Program-made: the position numbers and the translations under genes
Source: Erwinia_E haradaeae_I
GTDB taxonomy: Bacteria > Pseudomonadota > Gammaproteobacteria > Enterobacterales > Enterobacteriaceae
Direction: 5' to 3'
Assembly (NCBI RefSeq): GCF_900698925.1
Contig: NZ_LR217713.1
Span: 744,001 to 808,000 of the forward strand
Length of the DNA: 64,000 bases
Part shown: piece after piece, positions 21,206 through 31,100 of the stretch
Position numbering within the stretch: position 1 is the first letter of the stretch
How the letters are laid out: each line of letters starts with the position of its first letter
The notes under the pieces: model-generated
What the model saw: only the letters and a program-made list of their open reading frames with translations
What the model was told of the DNA's origin: nothing
Databases searched by the model: none

Positions 21206-24022
21206 ATGATTAACTATAAATTAACTCTTAATTTACCAAAAACAGATTTTCCTATGAAAGGAAATTTAGCAAAAAAAGAACCATTGATATTACAACGTTG
21301 GTATAATGATAAATTATACAACATGATTCGAAATTCTAAGGAAGGAAAAAAAATATTTTTTTTACATGATGGCCCTCCTTATGCAAATGGTAATATCCAT
21401 ATTGGCCATGCAGTAAATAAAATTTTAAAAGACATTATTATCAAATATAAAAACCTTGCAGGTTATAATTCTCCTTATATCCCGGGATGGGATTGTCACG
21501 GCCTACCAATTGAACAACAAGTAGAAAAGAATCTTTCTAAATCTAGAAAACCCATAAGTAAATCTGACTTCCGAGCTGCATGTCGACAATATGCCTCTCA
21601 ACAAATAGAAAAACAGAAAACTGACTTTATTCGTCTTGGTGTGTTAGCAGACTGGGATAATCCTTATACAACGATGGACTTTCAGACTGAAGCCAACATT
21701 ATTCGATCTCTTGGGAAAATGATTCAAAAAGGTCATCTATATAAGGGTGCTAAACCAGTACAATGGTGCTTAGATTGTCGCTCTGCAATAGCGGAAGCAG
21801 AAGTAGAATATCTCAATAAAATTTCTCCTTCTATTCAAGTTCTATTTGACGCTGTTGACACACAACAAGTACAACGTAAATTTAGTAATTTCAATACTAT
21901 CAGTCCAATTTCAATAGTAATTTGGACCACTACCCCATGGACCATACCAGCTAATCGCGCTATATCACTACATCCAAAATTTACTTATCAATTAGTAAGT
22001 ACTGGCGAAAGAACTCTTATAATTGCTTCAGAAAGAGTGCATAATTGTATGAGCAACATTGGTGTAGTCAAGTGGAAAGTTTTAGGTCAAACCTCTGGAT
22101 CAGAGTTGGAAGGGTTAAAATTTTATCACCCTTTTCTTCCTCAAATTTCTCCTATCATCCTAGGTGAACATGTAACACTAGACGGTGGAACGGGTCTTGT
22201 ACACACAGCACCTGCTCATGGTTTAGATGACTACATTGTCAGTCAAAAATATGAGATTAAAGTTTCTAATTCCGTAGGGCCAGATGGATGCTATATTCCA
22301 TCAGTTCACCCAGAGCTAGACGGTAAAAACGTATTTAAATCCAACCAGATCATTATTGCACTTCTACGCGAAAAAAACGCACTTCTATACCTAGATACAA
22401 TAGATCATAGCTATCCTCATTGTTGGCGTCATAAGACACCTATCATCTTTCGCTGTACCCCACAATGGTTTCTTAGCATGGATAAGAAAGGACTCAGGGC
22501 GCAATCCTTAAATCAAGCGCATAACGTAAGGTGGATACCAGAATGGGGACAGGAACGCATTATATCTATGATCACTAATCGTCCTGACTGGTGTATCTCG
22601 CGCCAACGAATATGGGGTGTTCCTCTAACATTATTTGTGCATAAAGAAACTAATAAATTACACCCTAAATCATTAGAAATTATCGAAAAAGTCGCTAAAT
22701 TAGTAGAAATACATGGCGTGCAAGCATGGTGGGATCTGAAACTGTCTGACTACATTACATTAGATGCAGAAAACTACCTAAAAGTCTCTGATACTCTAGA
22801 TGTTTGGTTCGATTCGGGATCAACCAGTTATTCAGTATTTAAATCACGAAATGAATTTAAAGACTATTTACCAGATCTCTACTTAGAAGGCTCTGATCAA
22901 TATCGCGGTTGGTTTATGTCATCTTTAATAATTTCTACAGCTATTGCAGGTAAAGCTCCATATCGAGAAGTTTTGACTCATGGTTTTACTGTAGATGAAA
23001 AAGGCTATAAGATGTCAAAATCTCGAGGCAATACAATTAGACCACAAGAAATTGTCAATAAACTGAGCGCCGATGTACTACGTTTATGGACAGCATCAAC
23101 AAATTATTCTGGAGAAATAGCTATTTCAAATCAGATACTAAAAAGCGCATCTGAAAGCTATCGCCGTATCCGTAATACCGCGCGTTTTTTATTATCCAAT
23201 TTAATCGATTTTAATCCTGAGACTGATAAGATAAAAGAAAACAATATGGTTATGATAGACCGATGGGCCGTAGGTCGCGCACTAACAGTTCAAAATGAAA
23301 TAATTGCCTCCTACGAAACATATCAATTTCATACAGTAGTACAACGATTAGTACAATTTTGCTCTATTGAGATGGGATCATGCTATCTCGATATTATTAA
23401 AGATCGTCAATATACCGCAAAAACTAAAAGCACTGCACGTCAAAGTTGTCAAACAGCATTATGGTATATTGCCGAATCATTAGTGCGTTGGATGGCACCT
23501 ATTCTATCTTTTACTGCAGATGAGATGTGGGGATATTTACCTGGTAAACGAACAAAATATGTATTTACAGAAGAATGGTTTACAGACTTATTTAGTTTAA
23601 ATGATCAGGAGCCTATGAATAATGAATACTGGGATACAATATTCAAAGTTCGCGGTGAAGTAAATAAAGCCATAGAACAAACTCGTTTTGAGCAAAAAAT
23701 TGGATCTGCACTAGAAACCAAGATTGTATTATATACAAATGAACCATTGACAAACATATTAACTTGTTTACGTGAAGAACTTCGTTTTATTTTCCTTTCA
23801 TCAAGCAGTGAGGTATTACCTCTGGATGACGCGCCTTGCGACGCATATAAAAGCGATGTTATTAAAAAATTGAAGATAGTTGTACACAAAGTCACTGACA
23901 AAAAATGTCTACGATGCTGGCATCGCACTCATGATGTTGGCCTCAATCCAAAATATTCTGACCTTTGCGAGCGTTGTATTACAAATATTAAGGGAGATGG
24001 TGAAAAGAGACAATTTGTATGA
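21206..24022 (+). CDS. ileS: Isoleucine-tRNA ligase
   Basis: Charges tRNA-Ile with isoleucine and edits misactivated valine. At 938 residues it equals E. coli IleRS and aligns end to end. The class I signature is PPYANGNIHIGH (57-68), and KMSKS lies near 602. The CP1 editing domain between them includes TTTPWTIPANRAI. The C-terminal zinc finger uses CLRC (901-904) and CERC (about 921-924). AGGA sits just upstream of ATG 21206. The stop overlaps the lspA start by 4 nt (ATGA, 24019-24022), so the two are translationally coupled, as in the ancestral ribF-ileS-lspA-fkpB-ispH operon. Confidence 0.98.
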   Translation: MINYKLTLNLPKTDFPMKGNLAKKEPLILQRWYNDKLYNMIRNSKEGKKIFFLHDGPPYANGNIHIGHAVNKILKDIIIKYKNLAGYNSPYIPGWDCHGLPIEQQVEKNLSKSRKPISKSDFRAACRQYASQQIEKQKTDFIRLGVLADWDNPYTTMDFQTEANIIRSLGKMIQKGHLYKGAKPVQWCLDCRSAIAEAEVEYLNKISPSIQVLFDAVDTQQVQRKFSNFNTISPISIVIWTTTPWTIPANRAISLHPKFTYQLVSTGERTLIIASERVHNCMSNIGVVKWKVLGQTSGSELEGLKFYHPFLPQISPIILGEHVTLDGGTGLVHTAPAHGLDDYIVSQKYEIKVSNSVGPDGCYIPSVHPELDGKNVFKSNQIIIALLREKNALLYLDTIDHSYPHCWRHKTPIIFRCTPQWFLSMDKKGLRAQSLNQAHNVRWIPEWGQERIISMITNRPDWCISRQRIWGVPLTLFVHKETNKLHPKSLEIIEKVAKLVEIHGVQAWWDLKLSDYITLDAENYLKVSDTLDVWFDSGSTSYSVFKSRNEFKDYLPDLYLEGSDQYRGWFMSSLIISTAIAGKAPYREVLTHGFTVDEKGYKMSKSRGNTIRPQEIVNKLSADVLRLWTASTNYSGEIAISNQILKSASESYRRIRNTARFLLSNLIDFNPETDKIKENNMVMIDRWAVGRALTVQNEIIASYETYQFHTVVQRLVQFCSIEMGSCYLDIIKDRQYTAKTKSTARQSCQTALWYIAESLVRWMAPILSFTADEMWGYLPGKRTKYVFTEEWFTDLFSLNDQEPMNNEYWDTIFKVRGEVNKAIEQTRFEQKIGSALETKIVLYTNEPLTNILTCLREELRFIFLSSSSEVLPLDDAPCDAYKSDVIKKLKIVVHKVTDKKCLRCWHRTHDVGLNPKYSDLCERCITNIKGDGEKRQFV

Positions 24023-24498
24023 TGCCATCAAATTTGATCTACAGAAAAGCAAAATGGTTATATTTAATTGTAACAATAAGTAGCATCGATATAGCCAGTA
24101 AAAAATGGATCATGCAGAATTTAATATTATATGAATTAAAACCAATAATACCTTATGTTAATTTTTTTTATACTCATAATTACGGTGTAGCATTTAGTTT
24201 GCTTTCACATATAACAAATTACTACCGCTGGTCTTTAGTTAGCATTACGATGCCTATCATCATGATTCTCTTCATCAAACTGTATAGAACGAATATTAAT
24301 TACAAAATACATCAAATGGCCTATTCTTTACTTATAGGTGGAGCATTAGGAAATCTTTATGATCGAGTGTGTTATGGATATGTTGTAGACTTTATTGACT
24401 TTTATATTAGTAATTGGCATTTTGCTACATTTAATATTGCAGATACTTCGGTATGTATTGGTTCTATTTTTTTATGCTTAAGGAATAAAGAAGTTTAA
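24019..24498 (+). CDS. lspA: Lipoprotein signal peptidase (signal peptidase II)
   Basis: Inner-membrane aspartyl protease that removes signal peptides from diacylglyceryl-modified prolipoproteins. It has 159 residues (E. coli 164) with four predicted membrane segments. The catalytic aspartates are D115 in GNLYDR and D142 in FNIADTSVC, matching E. coli D114 and D141. The conserved NYGVAFS lies near residue 54. It starts within the ileS stop (ATGA overlap), so it depends on the ileS transcript. Its presence implies that lipoproteins such as Bam or Lol components are still made. fkpB, next in E. coli, is missing. Confidence 0.97.
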   Translation: MMPSNLIYRKAKWLYLIVTISSIDIASKKWIMQNLILYELKPIIPYVNFFYTHNYGVAFSLLSHITNYYRWSLVSITMPIIMILFIKLYRTNINYKIHQMAYSLLIGGALGNLYDRVCYGYVVDFIDFYISNWHFATFNIADTSVCIGSIFLCLRNKEV

Positions 24499-25460
24499 AT
24501 TATAAACAATATAAAAAAGTTTATTAAAATATATATATTTATAGTTCTATAAATAAATCTAATCGATTGCTTAACAAGGACACAATCCAATAACTTATAT
24601 TCATCAAAATCTCTTTTTAAAAATTCTACTAGAATATCTAGCTATAACGCATCCATAATTAAAAACCAAACTAATCTTACCTTAATAATATCTACTAATA
24701 AAAAGCAATAACATGAAAATACCTTGTTTTTCTGAATATAAATATCACACTATATCCCAAATATCGTGAAATTTTAAAAAAATATGAAGTAATTATGCAA
24801 TTAATATCCAATTGACTACAATATCTAAATGCCTTAAATACGAACTCTTCCGCACTTCCTTCTATCTTGACTTATTTGCTTAATAGTGAAGCTAATGATA
24901 TTTTTATCTAATAAGATACAAAAAGCTTTAATTGTATTAAAAAGTAAATGATTATAAAAATAAGAATTATTGGTCATTTAGCTGTTTTCTATAATTATTA
25001 CAATCACTAATTATCATGAAAGACAAAAAGAGTTCTATGATTGATTATTTATACATGCGATATATACCATTTTATTTGAAACTAAACTATAACACCACTA
25101 AATACTAATCAAAAATAGATAATTATGATATAATTCATTAATACTAATAATATTAGCATTCTATACTAAACGAAACTACAGAATAATATTTTCAATATAT
25201 TATAAAAAGAATGCAATTAATCTAATTTTACTCACTCAAATAAGTAAATTAATATTATTAAAATATAAAAAATAAATTTAAAAACATATTATTCACACTT
25301 AGATACAAAACACTATAAATATTTTTTCTTAAAAATGGATCTGATACCTTTTAACATAGTTATATAGAAAAGATAAGATCTACTAACTATCTAGTTATAA
25401 AAAAACTATTTCCTTTTACTAAATTAGTATACATTCAACCTATTATCTTAAAAATGATTC
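24499..25460. other. Gene-free stretch at the fkpB position
   Basis: fkpB separates lspA from ispH in E. coli. Here 962 nt of AT-rich DNA holds no readable FKBP-like frame and no strong hairpin. ispH must either be read through from ileS-lspA or have gained its own promoter in this stretch. Confidence 0.5.
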
Positions 25461-26414
25461 ATGAAAATATTATTAGCTAAACCACGTGGTTTCTGTGCTG
25501 GTGTAAAACGTGCAATTAATATTGTAGAGCGTGTATTAGAAATATATGGAGCACCAGTCTTTGTTTATCATGAAATAGTGCATAATCACTATGTAGTTAA
25601 TAATCTTAAAGATCGTGGGGTAGTTTTTGTTGAAAACATAAATCAAGTTCCAGAAAAATCCATTCTTATCTTCTCTGCTCATGGTGTATCTGAAAAAATA
25701 CGTCAACAAGCTAAAGAACGAGATTTAAAAAAACTTTTTGATGCAACTTGCCCCTTAGTTACAAAAGTTCATTTAGAAGTAATCCGTGCTAGCTGCTCAG
25801 GAACCGAAACTATTCTAATTGGCCACTCTGGTCATCCAGAAGTCGAAGGAACTATGGGTCAATATAAAAACCCAAGAGGTGAGATATATCTCATTGAAAA
25901 AAAAGAAGACGTGTTTTCACTAAAAGTGAAAAACGAAAGTAAATTGTTTTTTATAACACAAACCACCCTATCGATGCATGATAGCCTACATATTATTAAT
26001 ACGCTTCGCTCTCGTTTTCCTGCAATAAGCAGCTCTCCTAACAGTAATATTTGTTATGCTACAAGTAATCGTCAGAAAGCAGTTAGAATATTAGCATATC
26101 AAAGCGATCTTGTTCTGGTAGTTGGATCGAAAAATTCCTCTAATTCTAATCGATTAGTCGAAGAAGCTCAATCCATAGGAACGAACTCATATCTCATTGC
26201 CTCTGAAGAAGATATTGATGAAAAATGGATAAAAAATATTCACCACATTGGAGTAACGGCTGGAGCATCTGCACCAGATATTCTAGTGCAACAAGTTATT
26301 CAGAAACTGTCCAAACTCGGAGGATCAGATCCTACAGAACTAAGAGGATGTGAAGAAAACGTGATATTTAAAATTCCAAAAGAACTCCGTATTTTTACGC
26401 ACGAACATGAGTAG
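25461..26414 (+). CDS. ispH: 4-hydroxy-3-methylbut-2-enyl diphosphate reductase
   Basis: Last enzyme of the MEP isoprenoid pathway: an Fe-S protein that reduces HMBPP to IPP and DMAPP. It has 317 residues (E. coli 316). The three iron-sulfur cysteines are in RGFCAGV (C12), DATCPLV (C97) and ICYATSNRQ (C198), and HPEVEGTMGQ carries the catalytic Glu. The product feeds undecaprenyl and quinone synthesis and tRNA prenylation. Position and strand follow the ancestral ileS operon. The Shine-Dalgarno sequence is weak. Confidence 0.98.
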   Translation: MKILLAKPRGFCAGVKRAINIVERVLEIYGAPVFVYHEIVHNHYVVNNLKDRGVVFVENINQVPEKSILIFSAHGVSEKIRQQAKERDLKKLFDATCPLVTKVHLEVIRASCSGTETILIGHSGHPEVEGTMGQYKNPRGEIYLIEKKEDVFSLKVKNESKLFFITQTTLSMHDSLHIINTLRSRFPAISSSPNSNICYATSNRQKAVRILAYQSDLVLVVGSKNSSNSNRLVEEAQSIGTNSYLIASEEDIDEKWIKNIHHIGVTAGASAPDILVQQVIQKLSKLGGSDPTELRGCEENVIFKIPKELRIFTHEHE

Positions 26415-26858
26415 TTACAAAATAAATTATGAATTTATAAAATATCATCTATCCCTAAAAAAGAGATCATTTTTGCAAATAAAAAAATTAAATAAATACC
26501 TTTAGAAATTAATTCCAATAACTTGGGTTCATTGAATTTATCCACAAAAAAACCTCTCCAGTTATTGAAAATAACTAATCTATATAATACTGTTATTTTA
26601 AATTCAGGTTAATTGACTAACGATTCGTTCCCTATATATCATATAAAATCTCATCGCAGCTCCAATGCAACTAATTTTTAAAAAAATAGATATTCTATAA
26701 ATTTACATCAACATCATTCTATGATCCATATATACTTATTTATCGTACTTGACTATAATTAGCTTATAGTTAACTACCTTTTATGCATGAGATCATTTCC
26801 CATAATTATCTACCCCAATACTTAAACCGTCTATATATCAAAAATATAGGTTACAATT
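26415..26858. other. Gap between convergent ispH and corA
   Basis: No gene. AGTTATT/AATAACT (26560-26576) form a perfect 7-bp stem with a 3-nt loop, without a clear U-run. Nothing else stands out. Confidence 0.45.
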
Positions 26859-27818
26859 CTACAACCAATTTTTTCGTTTAAAATAAGCATATGGCGCGAG
26901 TCCTGCAAGGATCATGACTATGATGGCTAAGGGATACCCTAGAAACCATTTCAGCTCCGGCATAAACATGAAATTCATCCCATAACTAGAGGCCACTAGA
27001 GTAGGAGGCAAAAAAATTACTGATACAACTGAGAAAATTTTAATAATACGACTTTGCTCAATGTTTATAAATCCCATAGCTGCTTGCATTAAAAAATTTA
27101 CCTTCTGAAATAATGACTCTGTATGTGGTAAAAGAGATTCAATATCACGTATAATCTCACGCGCTTGCTCTAGCTGATTACTAGGTAGGCGAGCTTTTCT
27201 TACTAAAAAATTCAAAGCTCTTTGGGTATCCATAAGACAAAGACGCACCTTCCAACCAACATCCTCCTGACCCGCGAGCGCAGACAAAGCTTCATCAAAT
27301 TCATCACATTGCTTCCCACCCATAATTATTCTGCTAAACTTTTCTAAGTTACTCGATATATTTTCAATCTCATCAGCTAATTGTTCAATTTTAGTTTCAA
27401 ATAAATCTAGTAATAATTCATAAGCATTACCATCAATTAAAGTTTGATTACGCGCTCGCATACGATATAGGCGAAATGCTGGTAATTCACGTTCACGTAA
27501 AGTATAAAGACGACCTTCTCGAATTGTAAATGCTACTGTTGAATTACCGGCGTGATCATCCATATCTGCATAAAAGAAAAATGAATGTACATGTAACCCA
27601 TCCTTATCCTCAAAAAAACGTGCTGATGCTTCAATATCTTCTAATTCAGGTCTAGTGGCTAAAACTTGGCCCAACACGCTTTGTACACGTGCCCGTTGCA
27701 TCTCTTCTGGTTCAATTAGATCGACCCAAATTGATTCACTTAAATTGTCGTTAGAACCAGGATCCTCCAATTCCAATCGGCTTAGACGATTATTTTTTAG
27801 TCTAAATGCATTCAGCAT
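26859..27818 (-). CDS. corA: Magnesium/cobalt transporter CorA
   Basis: Pentameric inner-membrane channel for Mg2+ uptake (also Co2+ and Ni2+). The product of about 319 residues (E. coli 316) aligns along its length. A large cytoplasmic domain has LATRPELEDIEASARFFED near residue 50 and FLVRKARLPSNQLEQAREI near 205. Two C-terminal membrane helices follow, with the signature YGMNF between them, and the C-terminus is the family's YFKRKNWL. ATG 27818 gives the family start MLNAF; an in-frame GTG six bases upstream (27824) is an alternative. It is monocistronic. Confidence 0.97.
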   Translation of the reverse strand: MLNAFRLKNNRLSRLELEDPGSNDNLSESIWVDLIEPEEMQRARVQSVLGQVLATRPELEDIEASARFFEDKDGLHVHSFFFYADMDDHAGNSTVAFTIREGRLYTLRERELPAFRLYRMRARNQTLIDGNAYELLLDLFETKIEQLADEIENISSNLEKFSRIIMGGKQCDEFDEALSALAGQEDVGWKVRLCLMDTQRALNFLVRKARLPSNQLEQAREIIRDIESLLPHTESLFQKVNFLMQAAMGFINIEQSRIIKIFSVVSVIFLPPTLVASSYGMNFMFMPELKWFLGYPLAIIVMILAGLAPYAYFKRKNWL

Positions 27819-29074
27819 ATCCACATCTCATGATTAACGTAATAACATTCAATATAGTCTTACTAGATTTACTTCATGAAGTAAATAAAAAAATTTTATA
27901 CACATAAATCATACATGACTATAAATAATTAATGATAAAGTCTTACATACCTAATTTTTCAATTATTATTATATTAGGTTCTTATAAAAATACTTTATTT
28001 ATTAATATGACTACTATCCTCCTTCGCTTACTTCTACATTATATTTTTTATATATACTAATTATGCCTGATCTATTAATTTAACATTATACATTAATGAG
28101 CAAACAAAAAAAAAGATAAAGTATTTGTGTATAAATGTTTAAACACTATGAATTAAGATTGCCTCTGTAAAGGATTACAAAGATTATCTCCTTATCTTAC
28201 TCTAGTAGTTTATCTATTATATTATTACAACCCATATAGATTAAATATAGAAAGATATGTAGTATTGAAAATATTTCTATCTTGCAATACATATCAAATA
28301 TGATAGATCATCTCACATTCTACTCTTTCATTCTGAATTAAACATACTCCATCCGAAAATTATCTAATTTAGCCACACTTCAAGTGACATTCTCCAAAAA
28401 ATAATCTTATATATTAGCCATCTTCATACATCTCAATATTTTATTATCAATATGTTAATAAAAATTATAGATATATAAAAAATATATTAGACTATATCGG
28501 TCTAAAATATAAAGCTATATGCAAGTAGAAATAATCATATAATTATAGTTAAAAAAATCCGATATAGAAATAATTTATAAGCTGGATTATTATTAGGATG
28601 ATTTTGTCACAAATATTATCTTAAATCTTCATTTACAATGATACCTGACTTGCTACATTTAACAATTCTCAAGTCTTATAAATTTTAATGGGAGATGATT
28701 CAGAAGATTATCGACAAAGTACTGTTATCTAATACCGAGAGTATATCTGTATAGATTTACCTGATTATTTCAAGTTTCTTTCGATAAAATTAATCATATT
28801 ATCTGTTAATATATTTACATCTCTATACAAAATCTATAAATAGTAAAAGATTAAACATAATATCCTCATAAATACTGTATTTTTTATTCAACTATAGAAT
28901 AACGCACTTGTAAGTTTTCTAGTACGTTGTACACTTTAGTTATCAACTAGGACACAATTTAAACATTATATATATTTATGGAGGACTATAAAACAGCTGA
29001 ATAATCTAGTAAATAATTTAACCAAAGACACAACTTAAAGTTCATGTTTGATATGCATAATAACGAGAAAAAAA
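27819..29074. other. Gene-free stretch between divergent corA and ompA
   Basis: Holds the promoters of two divergent genes, though none can be fixed with confidence. GGACACAATTTAAA at about 28949 also occurs, with one extra G, before yacG at about 18311; this may be chance. The region just before ompA is probably a long untranslated leader. Confidence 0.45.
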
Positions 29075-30136
29075 ATGAACAAAACAGCTATCGCAATTAC
29101 AGCGGCGCTCGCTAGTTTTACTACAGCAGCGCAATCCAATACTCAAGATGACACTTGGTATATTGGTGGACAATTTGGCTGGTCTCAGTACCATGACACA
29201 AAATATTATGGTAATCATTACCTTAATAATGACGGTCCCACCCACAAAAACCAATTGAGCTCTAACGCATTCTTTGGTTATCAAGCTAATCAATATCTTG
29301 GATTTGACTTGGGCTACAACTGGTTAGGGCGAATGCCTTATAAAGGAACCAAGACGCACGGTGCTTTTAAAGCACAAGGAGTGCAACTAGCAACTAAATT
29401 AAGCTACCCTCTGACCCAGGATTTTAATATATACACCCGATTAGGAAGTATGGTTTGGCATTCTCAGAGCAAACAAAAACAATTAGACAAAGAACAAAAA
29501 AGAACAAATTATACTGGTATATCACCAGTAGCAACACTAGGAATAGAATACACTCTAACTCCACATTGGACCACACATCTCGATTATCAATGGATTAATA
29601 ATATCGGAGATGCGTCAACGGTAGGTACTCGTCCTGATAACAGCCAGATAAATATTGGTCTCTCCTATCATTTTGGTCAAGATATATCATCGTTAATGCA
29701 CATTTTCACTTCACCTCTAACCAAGGAAACTAATCATTATACATTCAAATCTGATGTATTGTTTGATTTTGATCAAACAAATTTAAAAAAAGAAGGAAGG
29801 GACACTCTTAATCAAATATGCACTCAACTACAAAGCATGGACCCTCAACACCGCTCTATAAAATTAGTAGGTTATTCAGATTCTATTGGTTCCGAAGAAT
29901 ATAATCAAAAACTATCTGAAAAACGAACTCAATCTGTAGTAGATTACCTTGTGTCTCAAGGTGTTCCTTCTGATCAAATTACTTCACATGGAGAAGGAAA
30001 AACAAACCCTATCTCTATGAATACTTGTGAAAATATAGAAAAACGACAAGAGCTGATAGCTTGTTTAGCACCAGATCGTCGCGTAGAAATTGAAGTACAA
30101 GGTCTTCAATCCATAGTAGACCGTGACTTGGATTAA
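29075..30136 (+). CDS. ompA: Outer membrane protein A
   Basis: Outer-membrane beta-barrel that also anchors peptidoglycan. It has 353 residues (E. coli 346). The signal peptide MNKTAIAITAALASFTTAAQS (1-21) resembles that of E. coli, with cleavage after AQS likely. The barrel covers about 22-190 (WYIGGQFGWSQYHD, YLGFDLGYNWLGRMPYKG), and a C-terminal OmpA-like domain covers about 220-345. That domain keeps the Asp of GYSDSIG and the Arg of SEKRTQSVVDYL, the pair that binds diaminopimelate. The Ala-Pro-rich hinge between the domains is lost. ATG 29075 gives the signal peptide; a frame start at 29048 would place nine charged residues before it. Confidence 0.96.
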   Translation: MNKTAIAITAALASFTTAAQSNTQDDTWYIGGQFGWSQYHDTKYYGNHYLNNDGPTHKNQLSSNAFFGYQANQYLGFDLGYNWLGRMPYKGTKTHGAFKAQGVQLATKLSYPLTQDFNIYTRLGSMVWHSQSKQKQLDKEQKRTNYTGISPVATLGIEYTLTPHWTTHLDYQWINNIGDASTVGTRPDNSQINIGLSYHFGQDISSLMHIFTSPLTKETNHYTFKSDVLFDFDQTNLKKEGRDTLNQICTQLQSMDPQHRSIKLVGYSDSIGSEEYNQKLSEKRTQSVVDYLVSQGVPSDQITSHGEGKTNPISMNTCENIEKRQELIACLAPDRRVEIEVQGLQSIVDRDLD

Positions 30137-30140
30137 CCCC

Positions 30141-30186
30141 TTAATGATCTATAAAACCCCATTATTGGGGTTTTATAGATCATTAA
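30141..30186 (+). terminator. ompA terminator: perfect 20-bp stem
   Basis: ttaatgatctataaaacccc (30141-30160) pairs perfectly with 30167-30186 around a 6-nt loop (attatt). It starts a few bases after the ompA stop. The inner CCCC/GGGG clamp followed by TTTT on the right arm looks like a standard intrinsic terminator embedded in a longer stem, and it would also work as a 3' stabiliser of the mRNA. Confidence 0.85.
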
Positions 30187-31100
30187 GCATTTGATTCTTA
30201 TAAATATTTTTGATATTATTTTTTTTTACGTGGCAAAGGTCTTGTCTATTTATACAAAATAAAATATCATTTATCTTGTTTCAAGATAAAAAGAATGATT
30301 AATTAAGAAAATTGTGATATTAAAAATAACAATAATTAAGTATTAAATATAATTTATACATAATTTTCCCTCTTTAAAAGAAAAGAATGTAAAATTATTA
30401 CCGTATATCCATCCTAATCATTCCAACCAATTACTCTAGTATATAAACCTCTAAACTATAAATAATTAATATTATTAGTTAATATTACTTTCTTGAATTT
30501 TCATTAATGAACATGCATGTCATCAACAAATCAATCTCATTAATAAAAAAAAATCTTTAAAAGAGCCACCTTTTCTGGCTAAAAAATCAAAGAAAAAATC
30601 TTTATTATAAATGAAATAAATCTACTCCAATGAATATTAGTCATCATAATCATTACCTTGTTCTTGGATAAGAAAATCTTCTTATACTGCAATTAATGTA
30701 ATATCAATCTTTTATATTACATTTCGTTTTCTCTAAACACACAATGTTGACTATATGTTATGTAGAAAGTTAAAATAATGTCTTGGAATATTTTATTATA
30801 TAACCTACGTTGCATATTATGCCCTTTCTATTACCTATATAGTATATATTACTTTTAATAAAGAATCTGCAATTAGTTTTTCTACATTAAAAGTCACTAT
30901 AATTCAATTAAAGAATCTTATCTAAACTGATTCAAGCACGCAGAGATATGATACAGTAACATATCTATCATACTAACATATTTTTACAAAATTTGTTTAA
31001 AAAGAGTATGGTTACAGCACTCGGGTTATAAAATTAATCTTGTAAAAAATAACAGGATGTATCTAAAGTTAACCAAATAAATTATTTTTGAGGTCATATA
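30187..31100. other. Gene-free stretch between ompA and tig
   Basis: No gene. A small hairpin AGCCA/TGGCT (30564-30580) followed on the minus strand by T-runs looks like a minus-strand terminator with no surviving gene. bolA, upstream of tig in E. coli, is absent. Confidence 0.45.

Noticed and set aside
24499..25460. Possible fkpB pseudogene between lspA and ispH
   Set aside because: No FKBP-type block could be read in any frame, so only its absence is recorded.
18308..28965. Shared ACACAATTTAAA-like string before yacG (about 18311) and ompA (about 28949)
   Set aside because: Two copies of an AT-rich 14-16-mer with an indel are not enough to claim a shared regulatory site.
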